A DNA stretch of 64,000 bases from NCBI GenBank assembly GCA_034414595.1, contig DAOULY010000021.1, forward strand, positions 186,001 through 250,000, written 5' to 3'. The notes below the pieces were generated by a model. That model had not been told where the DNA came from and did not search any database. It saw only the letters and a list, made by a program, of their open reading frames with translations. The DNA is from DAOULY01 sp034414595. Lineage in GTDB: Bacteria; Chloroflexota; Dehalococcoidia; SZUA-161; JAUWZY01. Below, piece by piece: positions 32,140 to 41,888 of this stretch. The position numbers and the translations under genes were made by a program. Each line of letters begins with the position of its first letter. The first letter of the stretch is position 1.

Positions 32140-32786
32140 TGCCGTGGTTCTATTATGTGGGCACTGCCACCATGAAGGTGCTGCTCTGGACCTTTAGCCG
32201 CTGGCAGGTTATCGGTCAGGAAAATGTGCCCCGAGAGGGGCCTTTGATCGTGGTGGCCAATCACCTCAACCTGGCTGACCCTCCCCTCCTCAGTGCCAGC
32301 ATCCCGAGGAGGATTGCCTTCATGGTGAAGCAGGAGCTCTATTATAGGCACTGGGGCGTGCCCTTTGTTCGCGGCTTCGGCGCCTTCCCGGTGCACCGGG
32401 GCAGAATAGACCGCGAGGTATTGCAGCGGGCAGAGGCAGTGTTGCAGCAGGGTCTGGCTTTGGGGATGTTCCCCGAGAGCACCAGGAGTCCCAATGCTCA
32501 GATGCAACAAGCCTATTCGGGAACGGCCCTGATTTCCCTGCGCACCGGGGCCCCAGTCCTACCCGTGGGTATCGTTGGCACCGAGAAAGTCAAGGGTGTA
32601 AAGTCAGTGGTTCTCGGTCATCCCAATATCACTGTTACCATAGGAAAGCCCTTCTCATTACCCGGCAGTGGGAATGGGGTAACCAAAGCCGAACTGCGAG
32701 AGCTGACCGACTTCATCATGAGCCACATCGCTGAACTCCTGCCAGAAAGCTATCGAGGGTTTTATGGAGATAGAAAAGGCTGCTGA
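32139..32786 (+). CDS. plsC: 1-acyl-sn-glycerol-3-phosphate acyltransferase
   Basis: A 215-residue PlsC with the HX4D motif in NHLNLADPP (His42, Asp47), the FPEST motif (about 111-115, in place of FPEGT) and an N-terminal hydrophobic segment. It makes phosphatidic acid from lysophosphatidic acid at the membrane. A TTG start ten codons upstream is possible, but it lies within the cmk remnant. The gene overlaps ispH by 23 bases. Confidence 0.9.
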   Translation: MPWFYYVGTATMKVLLWTFSRWQVIGQENVPREGPLIVVANHLNLADPPLLSASIPRRIAFMVKQELYYRHWGVPFVRGFGAFPVHRGRIDREVLQRAEAVLQQGLALGMFPESTRSPNAQMQQAYSGTALISLRTGAPVLPVGIVGTEKVKGVKSVVLGHPNITVTIGKPFSLPGSGNGVTKAELRELTDFIMSHIAELLPESYRGFYGDRKGC

Positions 32787-33609
32787 TACCGGTTTCTGCT
32801 ATGGGGTCAGGCGAGCAATAGAGATGCTGGAGAGGACGGTACAGAATGGAGGTAAGCTTAAGACCCTGGGCCCTATCGTGCACAACCGACAGGTGGTGCA
32901 GCGGCTGGAAGCGATGGGCATTGAGGTGGAGATGGACTTGGACCATCTCGATGGCCAGCGCGTGGCCATCGGCACCCACGGGGTGACACCCCAAGTCTTA
33001 CAGCAGCTCAAAGCGAGCGGAGTGGAAGTGCTCGATACCACTTGCCCCTTCGTCCGTAGGGCGCAGCTGGCGGCTCAGAGACTAAGCAAGGCCGGTTTTT
33101 ATGTCCTGATCTTCGGCGACGAGGCCCATGCTGAAGTTCAGGGGATACTGGGCTGGGCTGGGGGTAACTCCCTGGCCACCACCAAAGTCCCCAAACTGGC
33201 ACAACTCCCTCGTCATGCGGGGATTCTGTCCCAGACCACCCAAAGTCCAGCCCGCTTTGCCCAATTCGTGCAAGACTTCATCGAGGCTTACATAGCTCAG
33301 GTCTCTGAGCTCAGGGTGATCAACACCATTTGCGATGCCACCAGAAAACGGCAGCAAGCAGCCGCTGAGCTGGCAGCGAGAGCGGACTTGATGATAGTGG
33401 TGGGCGGGCACCACAGCGCCAATACCGCACAGCTAGCTCGGAGCTGTGCCGCCATCGTGGAAACGCATCACATCGAGACCGCAGCTGAAATCGACCCCGC
33501 CTGGCTCGGCCACCGGGAGCGCATCGGGGTCGCCGCTGGTGCTTCTACAGCAGACTGGATCCTCGACGAAGTTATTGCTAGACTCGAGCAAATGGCCGAG
33601 GGGAAATAG
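32764..33609 (+). CDS. ispH: 4-hydroxy-3-methylbut-2-enyl diphosphate reductase
   Basis: A 281-residue IspH with the three iron-sulfur cysteines Cys12 (GFCYGVRRA), Cys94 (DTTCPFVRR) and Cys190 (NTICDATRKRQ). It performs the last step of the MEP isoprenoid pathway, forming IPP and DMAPP. The start overlaps the end of plsC, suggesting coupling; ATG 32764 gives the family-typical EIEKAADTGFCYGVRRA start. Confidence 0.95.
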   Translation: MEIEKAADTGFCYGVRRAIEMLERTVQNGGKLKTLGPIVHNRQVVQRLEAMGIEVEMDLDHLDGQRVAIGTHGVTPQVLQQLKASGVEVLDTTCPFVRRAQLAAQRLSKAGFYVLIFGDEAHAEVQGILGWAGGNSLATTKVPKLAQLPRHAGILSQTTQSPARFAQFVQDFIEAYIAQVSELRVINTICDATRKRQQAAAELAARADLMIVVGGHHSANTAQLARSCAAIVETHHIETAAEIDPAWLGHRERIGVAAGASTADWILDEVIARLEQMAEGK

Positions 33610-33641
33610 CGATATGGTATAATACTCAGGGGGATCATGCC

Positions 33642-35924
33642 ATGAACAAGAAGAGGGGAAAAAGTAAGCGATTTATCGTCTGGTTTGAGGAGGTGGGGAA
33701 GAAGGACCTGGCCCTGGTCGGCGGCAAAGGGGCTAATTTAGGCGAGATGGTCTCAGCTGGCATTCCCGTGCCGCCGGGCTTTGTCGTCACCGTGGATAGC
33801 TATTTCCACTTCCTGGACAAAGCGAATTTGCGCAAAGAAATCCAGCGCATTCTTGCCGACATAGATCCCAATGATACTGCAATGCTACAAAAGGCCTCAG
33901 CCAAAGTCAAAGAGGCTATTCTCCTCGCCAAGATGCCCGAGGAGATAGCCGGGGAGATCAAGAAGGCATATGCCAGATTGGGTGGCTTGGTAGCAGTGCG
34001 CTCCTCGGCCACTGCTGAGGACCTCCCTGAGGCCTCCTTCGCCGGGCAGCAGCGCACCTTCCTCAATGTTGACGGTGAGGACGAGGTGATTCAGGCAGTT
34101 CAGGGCTGCTGGGCCTCGCTGTTTGAACCTCGAGCCATATTCTATCGTCATAACCAGGATTTGGATCATCTACGGGTGGGCATCGCCGTCCCAGTGCAAC
34201 GCATGGTGCAGTCCGAGGCCTCGGGGGTTATGTTCACCTTAGAACCGGTGACCAATGAGGAGAAAGTCACCATTGAGGCCGTCTATGGCCTGGGCGAGGC
34301 TATCGTGTCCGGGGAGGCGACTCCTGACCTCTATACCGTGGATAAGGATAATTTCGCCATCCTTAGCAGAGAGATCGCCAAACAGGAACAGAAGTTGGTG
34401 AGGCGTGCTGACAAGGCAGGAGGCATTGAGGTCAGAGGCGTCTGGGTGCCAGTACCTGATGCTGAGCAGGAAAAACAGAAGATAAGCGACGCCGACATCG
34501 TCGCTCTGGCCAAGCTTAGCACAAAGATTGAACAGCATTACCAATTCCCCCAGGATATTGAATGGGCCAAGGAGAACAGGACACTTTATATCGTGCAGAC
34601 CCGCCCCATAACCACAGTAAAGCCGGTCAAGGAGCGGGCCGAGGTAGCAGAGGTTGAGGCCCCGGTTCTGCTCACCGGGTCACCGGCAAGCCCTGGAGTT
34701 GGCATCGGCAGGGTGGAGATCGTCGTGGACCCAGCCGAGATCGGTAAAGTGAAGGAGGGGGACATCATAGTAGCCAGGATGACTACCCCCGACTTCGTGC
34801 CGGCGATGAAGCGGGCTGCGGGCATCGTCACCGACCTCGGCGGCCGCACCTGCCATGCCGCCATCGTCAGCCGAGAGCTGGGTGTCCCTTGTGTGGTGGG
34901 CACGGGCAAGGCCACAATCGTCTTGAAGGAAGGGCAGGAGATCACCGTGGATGGCTCTCAAGGTAAGGTCTACGCTGGGGCGGTGGAGTCCCTGATCCAG
35001 GCCGAGACTGTAAGCATCGGGGCCGAGCTCAAGACCAAGACCAGGGTCTATGTCAACTTGGCTGAGCCCGAGCTCGCCGAGAAGGTGGCAGCACGAAATG
35101 TCGACGGAGTGGGACTGCTCCGTGCCGAGTTCATCATCGCCCAGATCGGGCAGCACCCCAACTATATGCTGGCCCAGGGGCGCGGTGAGGAATTCGTGCA
35201 GAAGCTGACCTCTGGCCTTACCTCCTTCGCCCGCGCCTTTCACCCCCGACCCGTAGTCTACCGCACCACGGATTTCAAGACCAATGAGTATCGCAACCTC
35301 AAGGGTGGGGAGACCTATGAGGAGGAGGAGGAAAACCCCATGATCGGCTATCGGGGCTGCTCCCGTTATCTCAGGGACGTAGAGCCCTTCAAGTTAGAAC
35401 TGGAGGCCATAAAGAGGGTGAGGCAGGACTACAAAAACCTCTGGGTCATGCTCCCCTTTGTACGCACCGTAAACGAGCTGGCCCGAGTTAAAGAGATACT
35501 GGTCGCCGAGGGACTGGCCCCCGGTGGAGATTTCAAGCTCTGGATGATGGCTGAGGTCCCTTCCAATGCCCTGATCCTGGATAAGTTCCTCGATGTCGGC
35601 ATCGACGGCGTCTCCATTGGCTCCAACGACCTGACCCAGCTCGTCCTGGGGATAGACCGCGATAGCTCCAAGCTGGAGGAGGAGTTCGATGAGAGGAACG
35701 AAGCAGTGCTGGTGGCCCTGGAGCAGATCATCAAGACAGCGAACAGGAGGGGAGTTACTGCTTCCATCTGCGGTCAGGCACCCTCGTTCTACCCCGACCT
35801 CACCGAGAAGCTGGTGCAGTGGGGCATAACCTCGGTCTCGGTGAACCCGGATGCCATCGAGAAGACCAGGGAGATCGTCGCTGCTGTGGAAGGGAGGATG
35901 GGCGAGGCTGGCTCCAAGGGATGA
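33642..35924 (+). CDS. ppsA: Phosphoenolpyruvate synthase
   Basis: A 760-residue PEP synthase. N-terminal ATP-grasp domain (GGKGANLGEM, VRSSATAEDLPEASFAGQQ), swivelling phosphohistidine domain with TCHAAIVSRELGVPCV (catalytic His near 406), and C-terminal TIM barrel with SIGSNDLTQLVLGIDRD and ASICGQAPS (catalytic Cys). It converts pyruvate and ATP to PEP for gluconeogenesis, fitting the fructose bisphosphatase at the window's end. TATAAT at 33618-33623 may be a promoter element. The stop overlaps the dgt ATG. Confidence 0.95.
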   Translation: MNKKRGKSKRFIVWFEEVGKKDLALVGGKGANLGEMVSAGIPVPPGFVVTVDSYFHFLDKANLRKEIQRILADIDPNDTAMLQKASAKVKEAILLAKMPEEIAGEIKKAYARLGGLVAVRSSATAEDLPEASFAGQQRTFLNVDGEDEVIQAVQGCWASLFEPRAIFYRHNQDLDHLRVGIAVPVQRMVQSEASGVMFTLEPVTNEEKVTIEAVYGLGEAIVSGEATPDLYTVDKDNFAILSREIAKQEQKLVRRADKAGGIEVRGVWVPVPDAEQEKQKISDADIVALAKLSTKIEQHYQFPQDIEWAKENRTLYIVQTRPITTVKPVKERAEVAEVEAPVLLTGSPASPGVGIGRVEIVVDPAEIGKVKEGDIIVARMTTPDFVPAMKRAAGIVTDLGGRTCHAAIVSRELGVPCVVGTGKATIVLKEGQEITVDGSQGKVYAGAVESLIQAETVSIGAELKTKTRVYVNLAEPELAEKVAARNVDGVGLLRAEFIIAQIGQHPNYMLAQGRGEEFVQKLTSGLTSFARAFHPRPVVYRTTDFKTNEYRNLKGGETYEEEEENPMIGYRGCSRYLRDVEPFKLELEAIKRVRQDYKNLWVMLPFVRTVNELARVKEILVAEGLAPGGDFKLWMMAEVPSNALILDKFLDVGIDGVSIGSNDLTQLVLGIDRDSSKLEEEFDERNEAVLVALEQIIKTANRRGVTASICGQAPSFYPDLTEKLVQWGITSVSVNPDAIEKTREIVAAVEGRMGEAGSKG

Positions 35925-36952
35925 CGATCGCAGATGAAGTGCGCAGTCGGCTGGAGCAGAGGGAGGAGAGCCTTTCGCCCTATGCAGCAAGGAGCAGGCT
36001 CTCTCGCCGTGAGCGACCCGAGGAGCCATCGCCGATGCGCACCGAGTTCCAGCGGGACCGGGACCGTATTATTTACTCCAAGGCCTTCCGCCGACTCAAG
36101 CACAAGACTCAGGTGTTCATTGCCCCTCTGGGAGACCATTTCGTCACCCGCCTGACCCATGTCCTGGAGGTGTCCCAGATCTCCCGTTCCATCGCCAGGG
36201 CGCTGAACTTGAATGAGGACTTAGCTGAAGCTATTTCCCTGGGCCATGACTTGGGGCATACCCCTTTTGGCCATGTCGGGGAAGAGGTGTTAAGCGAGAT
36301 GTCAGCGCAGGGCTTCAGCCATAACGAGCAAAGTCTGCGCGTGGTCGATTTTCTGGAAAAGGATGGTCAAGGGCTCAACCTTACCTGGGAGGTAAGGGAT
36401 GGAATCTTGAACCACTCCAAGACAAAGCAGGAGATTCTGGGACCCGACTGGAAACTGCCATCAACGCTGGAGGCACAGGTGTGCAAGCTGGCCGATTCCA
36501 TCGCCTACATCAACCATGACCTCGATGATGCCATCAGGGCCGGCTTGATAACCGAGCGAGACCTGCCCCAATCGGCCGTTGCCGTTCTCGGGCACTCCAA
36601 CTCGGAACGGATCAACACCTTAGTTTGGGACGTCATCGACCACTCCTGGTCGGCAACCGGGGCAGCGGGTGATAACATGCCCGCAATCGCGATGAGCCGA
36701 GAGGTCAGGGATGTGGCCAACACGTTGCTTGAGTTTCTCTTTGAGCGGGTGTACCATGTGCGGGCAGCCAGGGAAGAAACGGAGAGAGCCAGAGAGGTGA
36801 TCCGGCTCCTCTATCGCTATTTCACTGAGAAGCCGGAGAGGCTGCCCCAGGAATTCCTGGACCGCACCGGTTCTGTGGAGCAGGCTGTCATCGACTACAT
36901 CGCCGGGATGACAGACCATTATGCGCTGCGCATGGCTGAGGAGATCGGTTGA
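35921..36952 (+). CDS. dgt: Deoxyguanosinetriphosphate triphosphohydrolase-like protein (HD domain)
   Basis: A 343-residue HD-domain phosphohydrolase: FQRDRDRIIYSKAFRRLKHK at the start, first metal His in RLTHVLEVSQ, HD pair in LGHDLGHTPFGH, and a later HD-type aspartate in DSIAYINHDLDD. It hydrolyses dNTPs to nucleoside and triphosphate; specificity is not readable. The ATG overlaps the ppsA TGA and ends one base before dnaG, so ppsA-dgt-dnaG-rpoD look cotranscribed. Confidence 0.9.
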   Translation: MTIADEVRSRLEQREESLSPYAARSRLSRRERPEEPSPMRTEFQRDRDRIIYSKAFRRLKHKTQVFIAPLGDHFVTRLTHVLEVSQISRSIARALNLNEDLAEAISLGHDLGHTPFGHVGEEVLSEMSAQGFSHNEQSLRVVDFLEKDGQGLNLTWEVRDGILNHSKTKQEILGPDWKLPSTLEAQVCKLADSIAYINHDLDDAIRAGLITERDLPQSAVAVLGHSNSERINTLVWDVIDHSWSATGAAGDNMPAIAMSREVRDVANTLLEFLFERVYHVRAAREETERAREVIRLLYRYFTEKPERLPQEFLDRTGSVEQAVIDYIAGMTDHYALRMAEEIG

Positions 36953-36953
36953 G

Positions 36954-38624
36954 ATGGGCACGGTCGATGAGATAAAACAGAGGCTTGACATAGTGGATGT
37001 GCTCTCCGAGTACCTTCACCTGGAGAAGTCGGGACGCAACTTCAGGGCCCTCTGCCCGTTCCACACTGAGAAGACACCGTCGTTCTTCGTCTCCCCGGAG
37101 CGCCAGAGCTGGCGTTGTTTCGGCTGCGGCGCTGGAGGAGACATATTCGGCTTCGTCATGAAGAAAGAGGGGATTGACTTCAGCGAGGCGCTCAAGATAT
37201 TGGCCCAGAGGGCCGGTGTCGCATTGGTAGCAAAGCGGAAAACAGACGAAAAGCAGGAGCGGCTCTATCGGATAAATGATGTCGCAGCGGGATACTACCA
37301 CCATCTGCTACTCGAATCCGCGGCTGGTAAGACTGCTCAGCTCTATCTGGAAAGGCGCGCCATCTCCAACACAACCATCGCTGAATTCCAGTTGGGCTAC
37401 AGCTTGGACAGCTGGGATGAAGCTAAGCGATACCTGACGAGCAAGGGTTTTTCCGAGGAGGAGCTTATATCTTCGGGCCTATTGGTGGAAAGCGAGAGAG
37501 GGGGCTATGACCGGTTTCGAGGCCGGCTGATGTTCCCAATAGGGGACCCGCGAGGCCGGATCTTGGGCTTTGGCGCTCGGGCGCTCGATGACTCCCTACC
37601 CAAGTATTTAAATTCCCCCTTCGACAAGGGCACTGTCCTCTATGGGCTGGACCGGGCCAAGCAGGCAATCAGAGAGCAGAACACGGCGATCATCGTAGAA
37701 GGCTATATGGATGTACTCACCGCCCACCAGCATGGGTTCAAGAATGTGGTGGCTTCGATGGGCACATCCCTGACTGAGCGGCAGATAGCAGCCCTCAAGG
37801 GACTGGGCCAAAATGTGATCATGGCCCTGGATGCCGACGCCGCCGGCAGTGAAGCCACGCTCAGGGAGTTGGACTCAGTATGGCACGCTGGCGATCCGCG
37901 CCCACGAAGAAGCTATCGAGTGCAGGAGCTCAATATCAGCATCATCAACATGCCGCCGGGCAAGGACCCTGATGAGCTGATTCGAGAAGACACAGCAGGA
38001 TGGCATAGCATGGTGGAGCAGGCCATACCTTGGCTTGAGTTCGTATTTCAGGCTGTGACCTCGCCCCTTGACTTGGCTAAACCAGGAAATAAGTCCATCG
38101 CTGTAGAAAAGCTGGCCCCATATCTTGCCGCCATGCCCGATCAGGTGCAGAAGGCACACTATGTACAAAAACTGGCGGAGCTGGTTCAACTGCGCGAGTA
38201 TATCATCTGGGATGCACTGAGGGCCAAAGGGAGGAGACAACAGGCCAGCATCGCTTCCTCAGCAGGGAGCGGTGATCCCACAGAGGAGTATTGCCTCAGC
38301 CTGTTGCTGCGCTACCCGGAGCTCCGGGAGAAGATAGAAAATCTTTCGGCAGAGCATTTTGAGCAAACCGAAAATAGAGAACTGTTTCTCGCTTGGCGCG
38401 ACGATCAAGAGACAATGGAGCAGGGTCTGGATCCAAATCTCCAAGAACACCTTGTCTCCATAAGCACGAGACAATTGCCTCCTCTTGAGGAGAGGGAGCG
38501 GGAGCAAGCTCTGGAGCAATGTATTCGTCGCTTAGAAGCGCGTCGACTGAGGTCTCAGCATAGCTTCCAAGTGGAATCGAGCGGAATTGATGCTATATAT
38601 GGTGCTGAAGGAAAGGGGGCATAA
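36954..38624 (+). CDS. dnaG: DNA primase
   Basis: A 556-residue primase with the CHC2 zinc ribbon CPFHTEKTPSFFVSP and CFGCGAGGD (about 39-68), the catalytic core and the TOPRIM motifs VEGYMDVLTAHQHG and ALDADAAGSEA. The C-terminal helicase-binding part is divergent. Start at 36954 gives the usual GTVDEIKQRLDIVDV. A ~25-residue stretch after the TOPRIM aspartates (WHAGDPRPRRSYRVQELN) looks like a lineage insertion. Classical partner of rpoD, whose ATG overlaps its stop. Confidence 0.95.
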   Translation: MGTVDEIKQRLDIVDVLSEYLHLEKSGRNFRALCPFHTEKTPSFFVSPERQSWRCFGCGAGGDIFGFVMKKEGIDFSEALKILAQRAGVALVAKRKTDEKQERLYRINDVAAGYYHHLLLESAAGKTAQLYLERRAISNTTIAEFQLGYSLDSWDEAKRYLTSKGFSEEELISSGLLVESERGGYDRFRGRLMFPIGDPRGRILGFGARALDDSLPKYLNSPFDKGTVLYGLDRAKQAIREQNTAIIVEGYMDVLTAHQHGFKNVVASMGTSLTERQIAALKGLGQNVIMALDADAAGSEATLRELDSVWHAGDPRPRRSYRVQELNISIINMPPGKDPDELIREDTAGWHSMVEQAIPWLEFVFQAVTSPLDLAKPGNKSIAVEKLAPYLAAMPDQVQKAHYVQKLAELVQLREYIIWDALRAKGRRQQASIASSAGSGDPTEEYCLSLLLRYPELREKIENLSAEHFEQTENRELFLAWRDDQETMEQGLDPNLQEHLVSISTRQLPPLEEREREQALEQCIRRLEARRLRSQHSFQVESSGIDAIYGAEGKGA

Positions 38625-40114
38625 TGGACTATGAGGAATTGGAGCGCAGCCAGGAGTCGCCTAAAGAGTCAAGGCAAGAGATCTTCCTCACTGACGGCGA
38701 AGCGGAGGAGGACGACGATAAGGCAGCTCAGGAGTTGACTGAGATCCCGCTTGCTGAAGCGGCACAACTGGAGGAGCCTAAACTGGAAGAAGAGCCAGAA
38801 ATTGAGGCCCTGGATGTGGCTCTGGAGCTGGAGGAGATAGCCGATGACCCGGTGCGTATGTATCTCAGGGAAATGGGGCAGGTGCCCCTGCTCACTGCAG
38901 ACGAGGAAAAATTTCTGGCAAGGAAGATAGACCAAGGCAAATATATCGAGAATCTTGAGGAAGATTGGCATAGCAAATATGGAACTGTCCCCTCTGCAGT
39001 GGATGTAGCATGGGCGATGCTGGCGGAGCTTGGTCGAGTCTCATCTATAATCGAGTCACTGGAGCAAGAGCTAAACCTGCCGCAAGCGATACCTCTCAGC
39101 GACAGGCTGGACCAACCGAGGCTAAGAGAGGCCATCGACGGCGAGATCGACCGCGCGCTGGTGAAGACTATCGCTGAGAAAATAGATACCAGCCCCGGCA
39201 ATGTAGAGCATGCTTTGATTGACCTGTCTCTCGCCAGTTCCCTGCTGCCTCCGGAGCTGTTGGAATTTATCAACAGCCGATCTTCATTTAGAGAATTGGC
39301 CGATCCGGACTTGGAGGCTGAGCTTCGCACCGCCAGCGAGCATTACCAATCGCAGCTCCGATACCAATGGGATAGGACAAAGAGAGAGGGAGAAAGAGCC
39401 AAAGCACACGTCACCGAAGCCAACCTAAGGCTGGTGGTCAGCATCGCCAAGAAGTATATAGGAAGAGGGCTAACGCTCCTAGACCTGATCCAGGAAGGCA
39501 ATATCGGACTCATCAGAGCTGTGGAGAAGTTCGATTACCGCAAGGGGTATAAGTTCAGCACATATGCTACCTGGTGGGTGCGACAAGCAATCACCAGAGC
39601 CATAGCAGACCAGGCACGGACCATTCGTATTCCGGTTCATATGGTAGAGACCATAAATAAGCTGATCAGAACAAGCCGCCGCCTAGCCCAGGAATATGGC
39701 CGAGAGCCAACATCTGAGGAGATCGCCAGGGAGATGGATCTGCCCGCGGATAGGGTGGCGGAGATCATTAAGATGACACAGGAGCCAGTGTCCCTGGAGA
39801 TCCCCGTCGGTGAAGATGAGAACAGCCGTCTCGGTGATTTTATCGAGGACCGTAAGGCCGCAGCACCAGCGGAAGCTGCTTCCTATCAGCTGCTCAAGGA
39901 GCAAATCGAAGAGGTATTGAATACCATGACCGAGCGCGAGCGAAAGGTGCTCCGGCTCAGGTTTGGACTCGATGACGGCTATAACCGCACCCTAGAGGAG
40001 GTTGGCCGTGAATTCGGAGTTACTCGGGAGCGCATTCGCCAAATCGAAGCCAAGGCGCTGAGAAAACTACGCCACCCCAGCCGCTCGAAGAAGCTCAAGG
40101 ACTATCTGGAGTGA
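38624..40114 (+). CDS. rpoD: RNA polymerase primary sigma factor
   Basis: A 496-residue sigma-70: acidic N-terminus (about 1-70), region 1.2 DPVRMYLREMGQVPLLTADE, region 2 NLRLVVSIAKKYIGRGLTLL, DLIQEGNIGLIRAVEKFDY and TYATWWVRQAITRAIADQAR, region 3, and region 4 with GVTRERIRQIEAKALRKLRH. This sigma should read the TTGACA/TATAAT promoters described elsewhere in the window. One-base overlap with dnaG. Confidence 0.96.
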   Translation: MDYEELERSQESPKESRQEIFLTDGEAEEDDDKAAQELTEIPLAEAAQLEEPKLEEEPEIEALDVALELEEIADDPVRMYLREMGQVPLLTADEEKFLARKIDQGKYIENLEEDWHSKYGTVPSAVDVAWAMLAELGRVSSIIESLEQELNLPQAIPLSDRLDQPRLREAIDGEIDRALVKTIAEKIDTSPGNVEHALIDLSLASSLLPPELLEFINSRSSFRELADPDLEAELRTASEHYQSQLRYQWDRTKREGERAKAHVTEANLRLVVSIAKKYIGRGLTLLDLIQEGNIGLIRAVEKFDYRKGYKFSTYATWWVRQAITRAIADQARTIRIPVHMVETINKLIRTSRRLAQEYGREPTSEEIAREMDLPADRVAEIIKMTQEPVSLEIPVGEDENSRLGDFIEDRKAAAPAEAASYQLLKEQIEEVLNTMTERERKVLRLRFGLDDGYNRTLEEVGREFGVTRERIRQIEAKALRKLRHPSRSKKLKDYLE

Positions 40115-40117
40115 TAC

Positions 40118-40327
40118 TTAGCGAAATCGGGAGGCGTGCGCCATCCCGTTCATAATGGGCTCGTTAATATAAACGTCACCGTTTCTGATTTTTATGTTAA
40201 AACCACACTCGGGATTGGTGCAGACCCAAGCCTTGTAGTGAATCGGCGCCCCTTGACTGCCAAAGTCGGACAAAGGCACAAGGTCGCCCTCTTTACATTT
40301 CTGACATTTAGGGAAAGCATATTCCAC
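40118..40327 (-). CDS. Small zinc-binding hypothetical protein
   Basis: A 69-residue protein with KCQKCKEGD at the N-terminus and WVCTNPECGFNIKIRNGD in the middle, together a zinc ribbon. Function unknown. GTG 40327 is preceded by GGAGGT at suitable distance. A promoter at 40357-40385 supports expression. Its end is only three bases from the convergent rpoD. Confidence 0.6.
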   Translation of the reverse strand: MEYAFPKCQKCKEGDLVPLSDFGSQGAPIHYKAWVCTNPECGFNIKIRNGDVYINEPIMNGMAHASRFR

Positions 40328-40356
40328 AGCACTACCTCCAGCAGAAATCAGCTATC

Positions 40357-40385
40357 AGTATACACTAAGTGTCGACTTTTGGCAA
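40357..40385 (-). promoter_or_regulatory. Promoter of the 40118 zinc-ribbon gene
   Basis: On the minus strand TTGCCA (40380-40385), 17-bp spacer, TATACT (40357-40362), overlapping the 3' end of thpR. Confidence 0.55.
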
Positions 40386-40958
40386 GAGCAATTTCACCGA
40401 ACTAAGCCGGCTGTAAATGGCGCCCTTGGGTGTCAGTTCACTTCTCATCAAGCTAACCTCATCCACCGAAAACGGCTGTCCTCCTTGAACCTGAAGCGAC
40501 TCCAGCCTCTGCCCGAGTTTGCGCCTCTCCTGTGGTGCTGTCTTATCCCGAACACGGCCCAGGGTCAGGTGCGGGGAGAAGGCTCTGGCTTCAGGATCAA
40601 AGCCAAGAGGAACCAGCTCCTGGTCTATGGCCTTTTGCAACTGGAGAAGGCAACCGACGTTTCCACCGAGCCCAACCCAAGCAACTCTGGGCGCTGATAG
40701 ATTGGGAAATGCCCCCAACCTGGCGATCTCAAGGCTAAAGGCCGTCACTGACTTGGCTGCTTGGGTAATCGCATCGCCGACCGAAGGAACTAAGGACACC
40801 GCGATATTGCCCAGGAATTTCAAGGTCAGATGAATGCCCTCAGGCTGCACCCATTTGACGTAATCCTGACCCGACTTCAGCTGAGCTTGAATCCGGTCCA
40901 GACTCGCTTTGACCTCCTCAGGCAACTCGATGGCGATAAAAGCCCTCATCCGCTCCAT
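40365..40958 (-). CDS. thpR: RNA 2',3'-cyclic phosphodiesterase (2'-5' RNA ligase family)
   Basis: A 197-residue 2H phosphoesterase with two HxT motifs: IHLTLKFLG (about 46) and SPHLTLGRV (about 130). Starts RMRAFIAIELPEE as in ThpR/LigT. It opens 2',3'-cyclic phosphates in RNA. It follows the amidohydrolase by two bases, so the two share a transcript. Confidence 0.92.
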   Translation of the reverse strand: MERMRAFIAIELPEEVKASLDRIQAQLKSGQDYVKWVQPEGIHLTLKFLGNIAVSLVPSVGDAITQAAKSVTAFSLEIARLGAFPNLSAPRVAWVGLGGNVGCLLQLQKAIDQELVPLGFDPEARAFSPHLTLGRVRDKTAPQERRKLGQRLESLQVQGGQPFSVDEVSLMRSELTPKGAIYSRLSSVKLLLPKVDT

Positions 40959-40960
40959 AG

Positions 40961-41797
40961 CTAACCTTCCAAGAGCCTTTGTGCATTTTCTCCCAGGATC
41001 TGAGCCTTGACCTGCGGCAGCAGGTTGAGGGACTCGATCCTGGCTAAGGCTCTGCCCTGATTGATAAGGGGATAATCACTGCCAAACAGTATCTTCTCGC
41101 CTCCGACGAACTCAGCTACATGCTGGAACACTTGATCACGATACAAGAAGGATGTGGCTGCAGTATCAAAGTAGACGTTGCTCAGCGCCTGGGCCACCTC
41201 AGGCATCAGCGCATAGAAGGGAAGGCCCCCGCCCCAATGGGCCAGGACTATACGCAGACCGGGGAAATTGGCGATAAACCGATACAGGACTTCAGGGGTG
41301 ATGTTTCCCTTCCCCGGGTAGGAATGTCCCACCGGCTCCGAGGCATGGCTTAGGACGATGAGCCCGTGTCTTTCCGCAGCCTCTGCCACGGGCTGCATTG
41401 TCTCCCTGTCCCCCAGGTCGAAGCCCTGAATATCGGACCTCATTTCGCCGAGGCCCCTAATTCCTGCCCGCTGGCAACGCTCGAGCTCGGCCACCGCTTC
41501 TTGAGCCCCCGGCTGGATGGAGCAGAAGCCGATGAGGCGCCCCGGGTAGCGGTGAATAACCTCTATGATGTAATCATTGGTCCGGCGGCAGAGTTCATGG
41601 CTGGTCCAGGCGATGTTCAGTATCACAGAGCAGTCGATCCCAGCTTGATCCATGCTGGCGATGAGGTCCTCAGCAGTAGCCAGCTTCATTCTGGCGTCGG
41701 AGTAGAACATAGCAAAGAGGGGATCCTCCTTTACATAGCGAGAGCGATCTTCTTTAATCTGTGGGGGAACGATGTGAGTATGGAAATCTATAATCAC
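40961..41797 (-). CDS. Amidohydrolase family protein (ACMSD-like TIM barrel)
   Basis: A 278-residue metal hydrolase: strand-1 HTH motif IIDFHTHIVPP (His6, His8), VLSHASEPVGH and the HWGGGLPFY histidine, and GSDYPLI with the final aspartate. It resembles the amidohydrolase-2/ACMSD-like group, which decarboxylate or hydrolyse ring compounds; the substrate is unknown. The start is GTG 41797, and the -10 box ends only seven bases upstream, so the mRNA is probably leaderless. Confidence 0.82.
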   Translation of the reverse strand: MIIDFHTHIVPPQIKEDRSRYVKEDPLFAMFYSDARMKLATAEDLIASMDQAGIDCSVILNIAWTSHELCRRTNDYIIEVIHRYPGRLIGFCSIQPGAQEAVAELERCQRAGIRGLGEMRSDIQGFDLGDRETMQPVAEAAERHGLIVLSHASEPVGHSYPGKGNITPEVLYRFIANFPGLRIVLAHWGGGLPFYALMPEVAQALSNVYFDTAATSFLYRDQVFQHVAEFVGGEKILFGSDYPLINQGRALARIESLNLLPQVKAQILGENAQRLLEG

Positions 41798-41804
41798 ATT
41801 GAGG

Positions 41805-41834
41805 ATTATAGCAAGCTGCTTTCCGAGGGGTCAA
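41805..41834 (-). promoter_or_regulatory. Promoter of the amidohydrolase gene, leaderless arrangement
   Basis: On the minus strand TTGACC (41829-41834), 18-bp spacer, perfect TATAAT (41805-41810). Seven bases separate the -10 box from GTG 41797, so transcription would begin at or next to the start codon. Confidence 0.65.
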
Positions 41835-41842
41835 GGAACGTG

Positions 41843-41871
41843 TAGACATAGGGTATATGCGATGCTATAAT
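41843..41871 (+). promoter_or_regulatory. Promoter of the transketolase genes
   Basis: TAGACA (41843-41848), 17-bp spacer, perfect TATAAT (41866-41871). Predicted start near 41878, about 10 bases before ATG 41889. Confidence 0.55.
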
Positions 41872-41888
41872 CTAACCGGGAGCAGGGG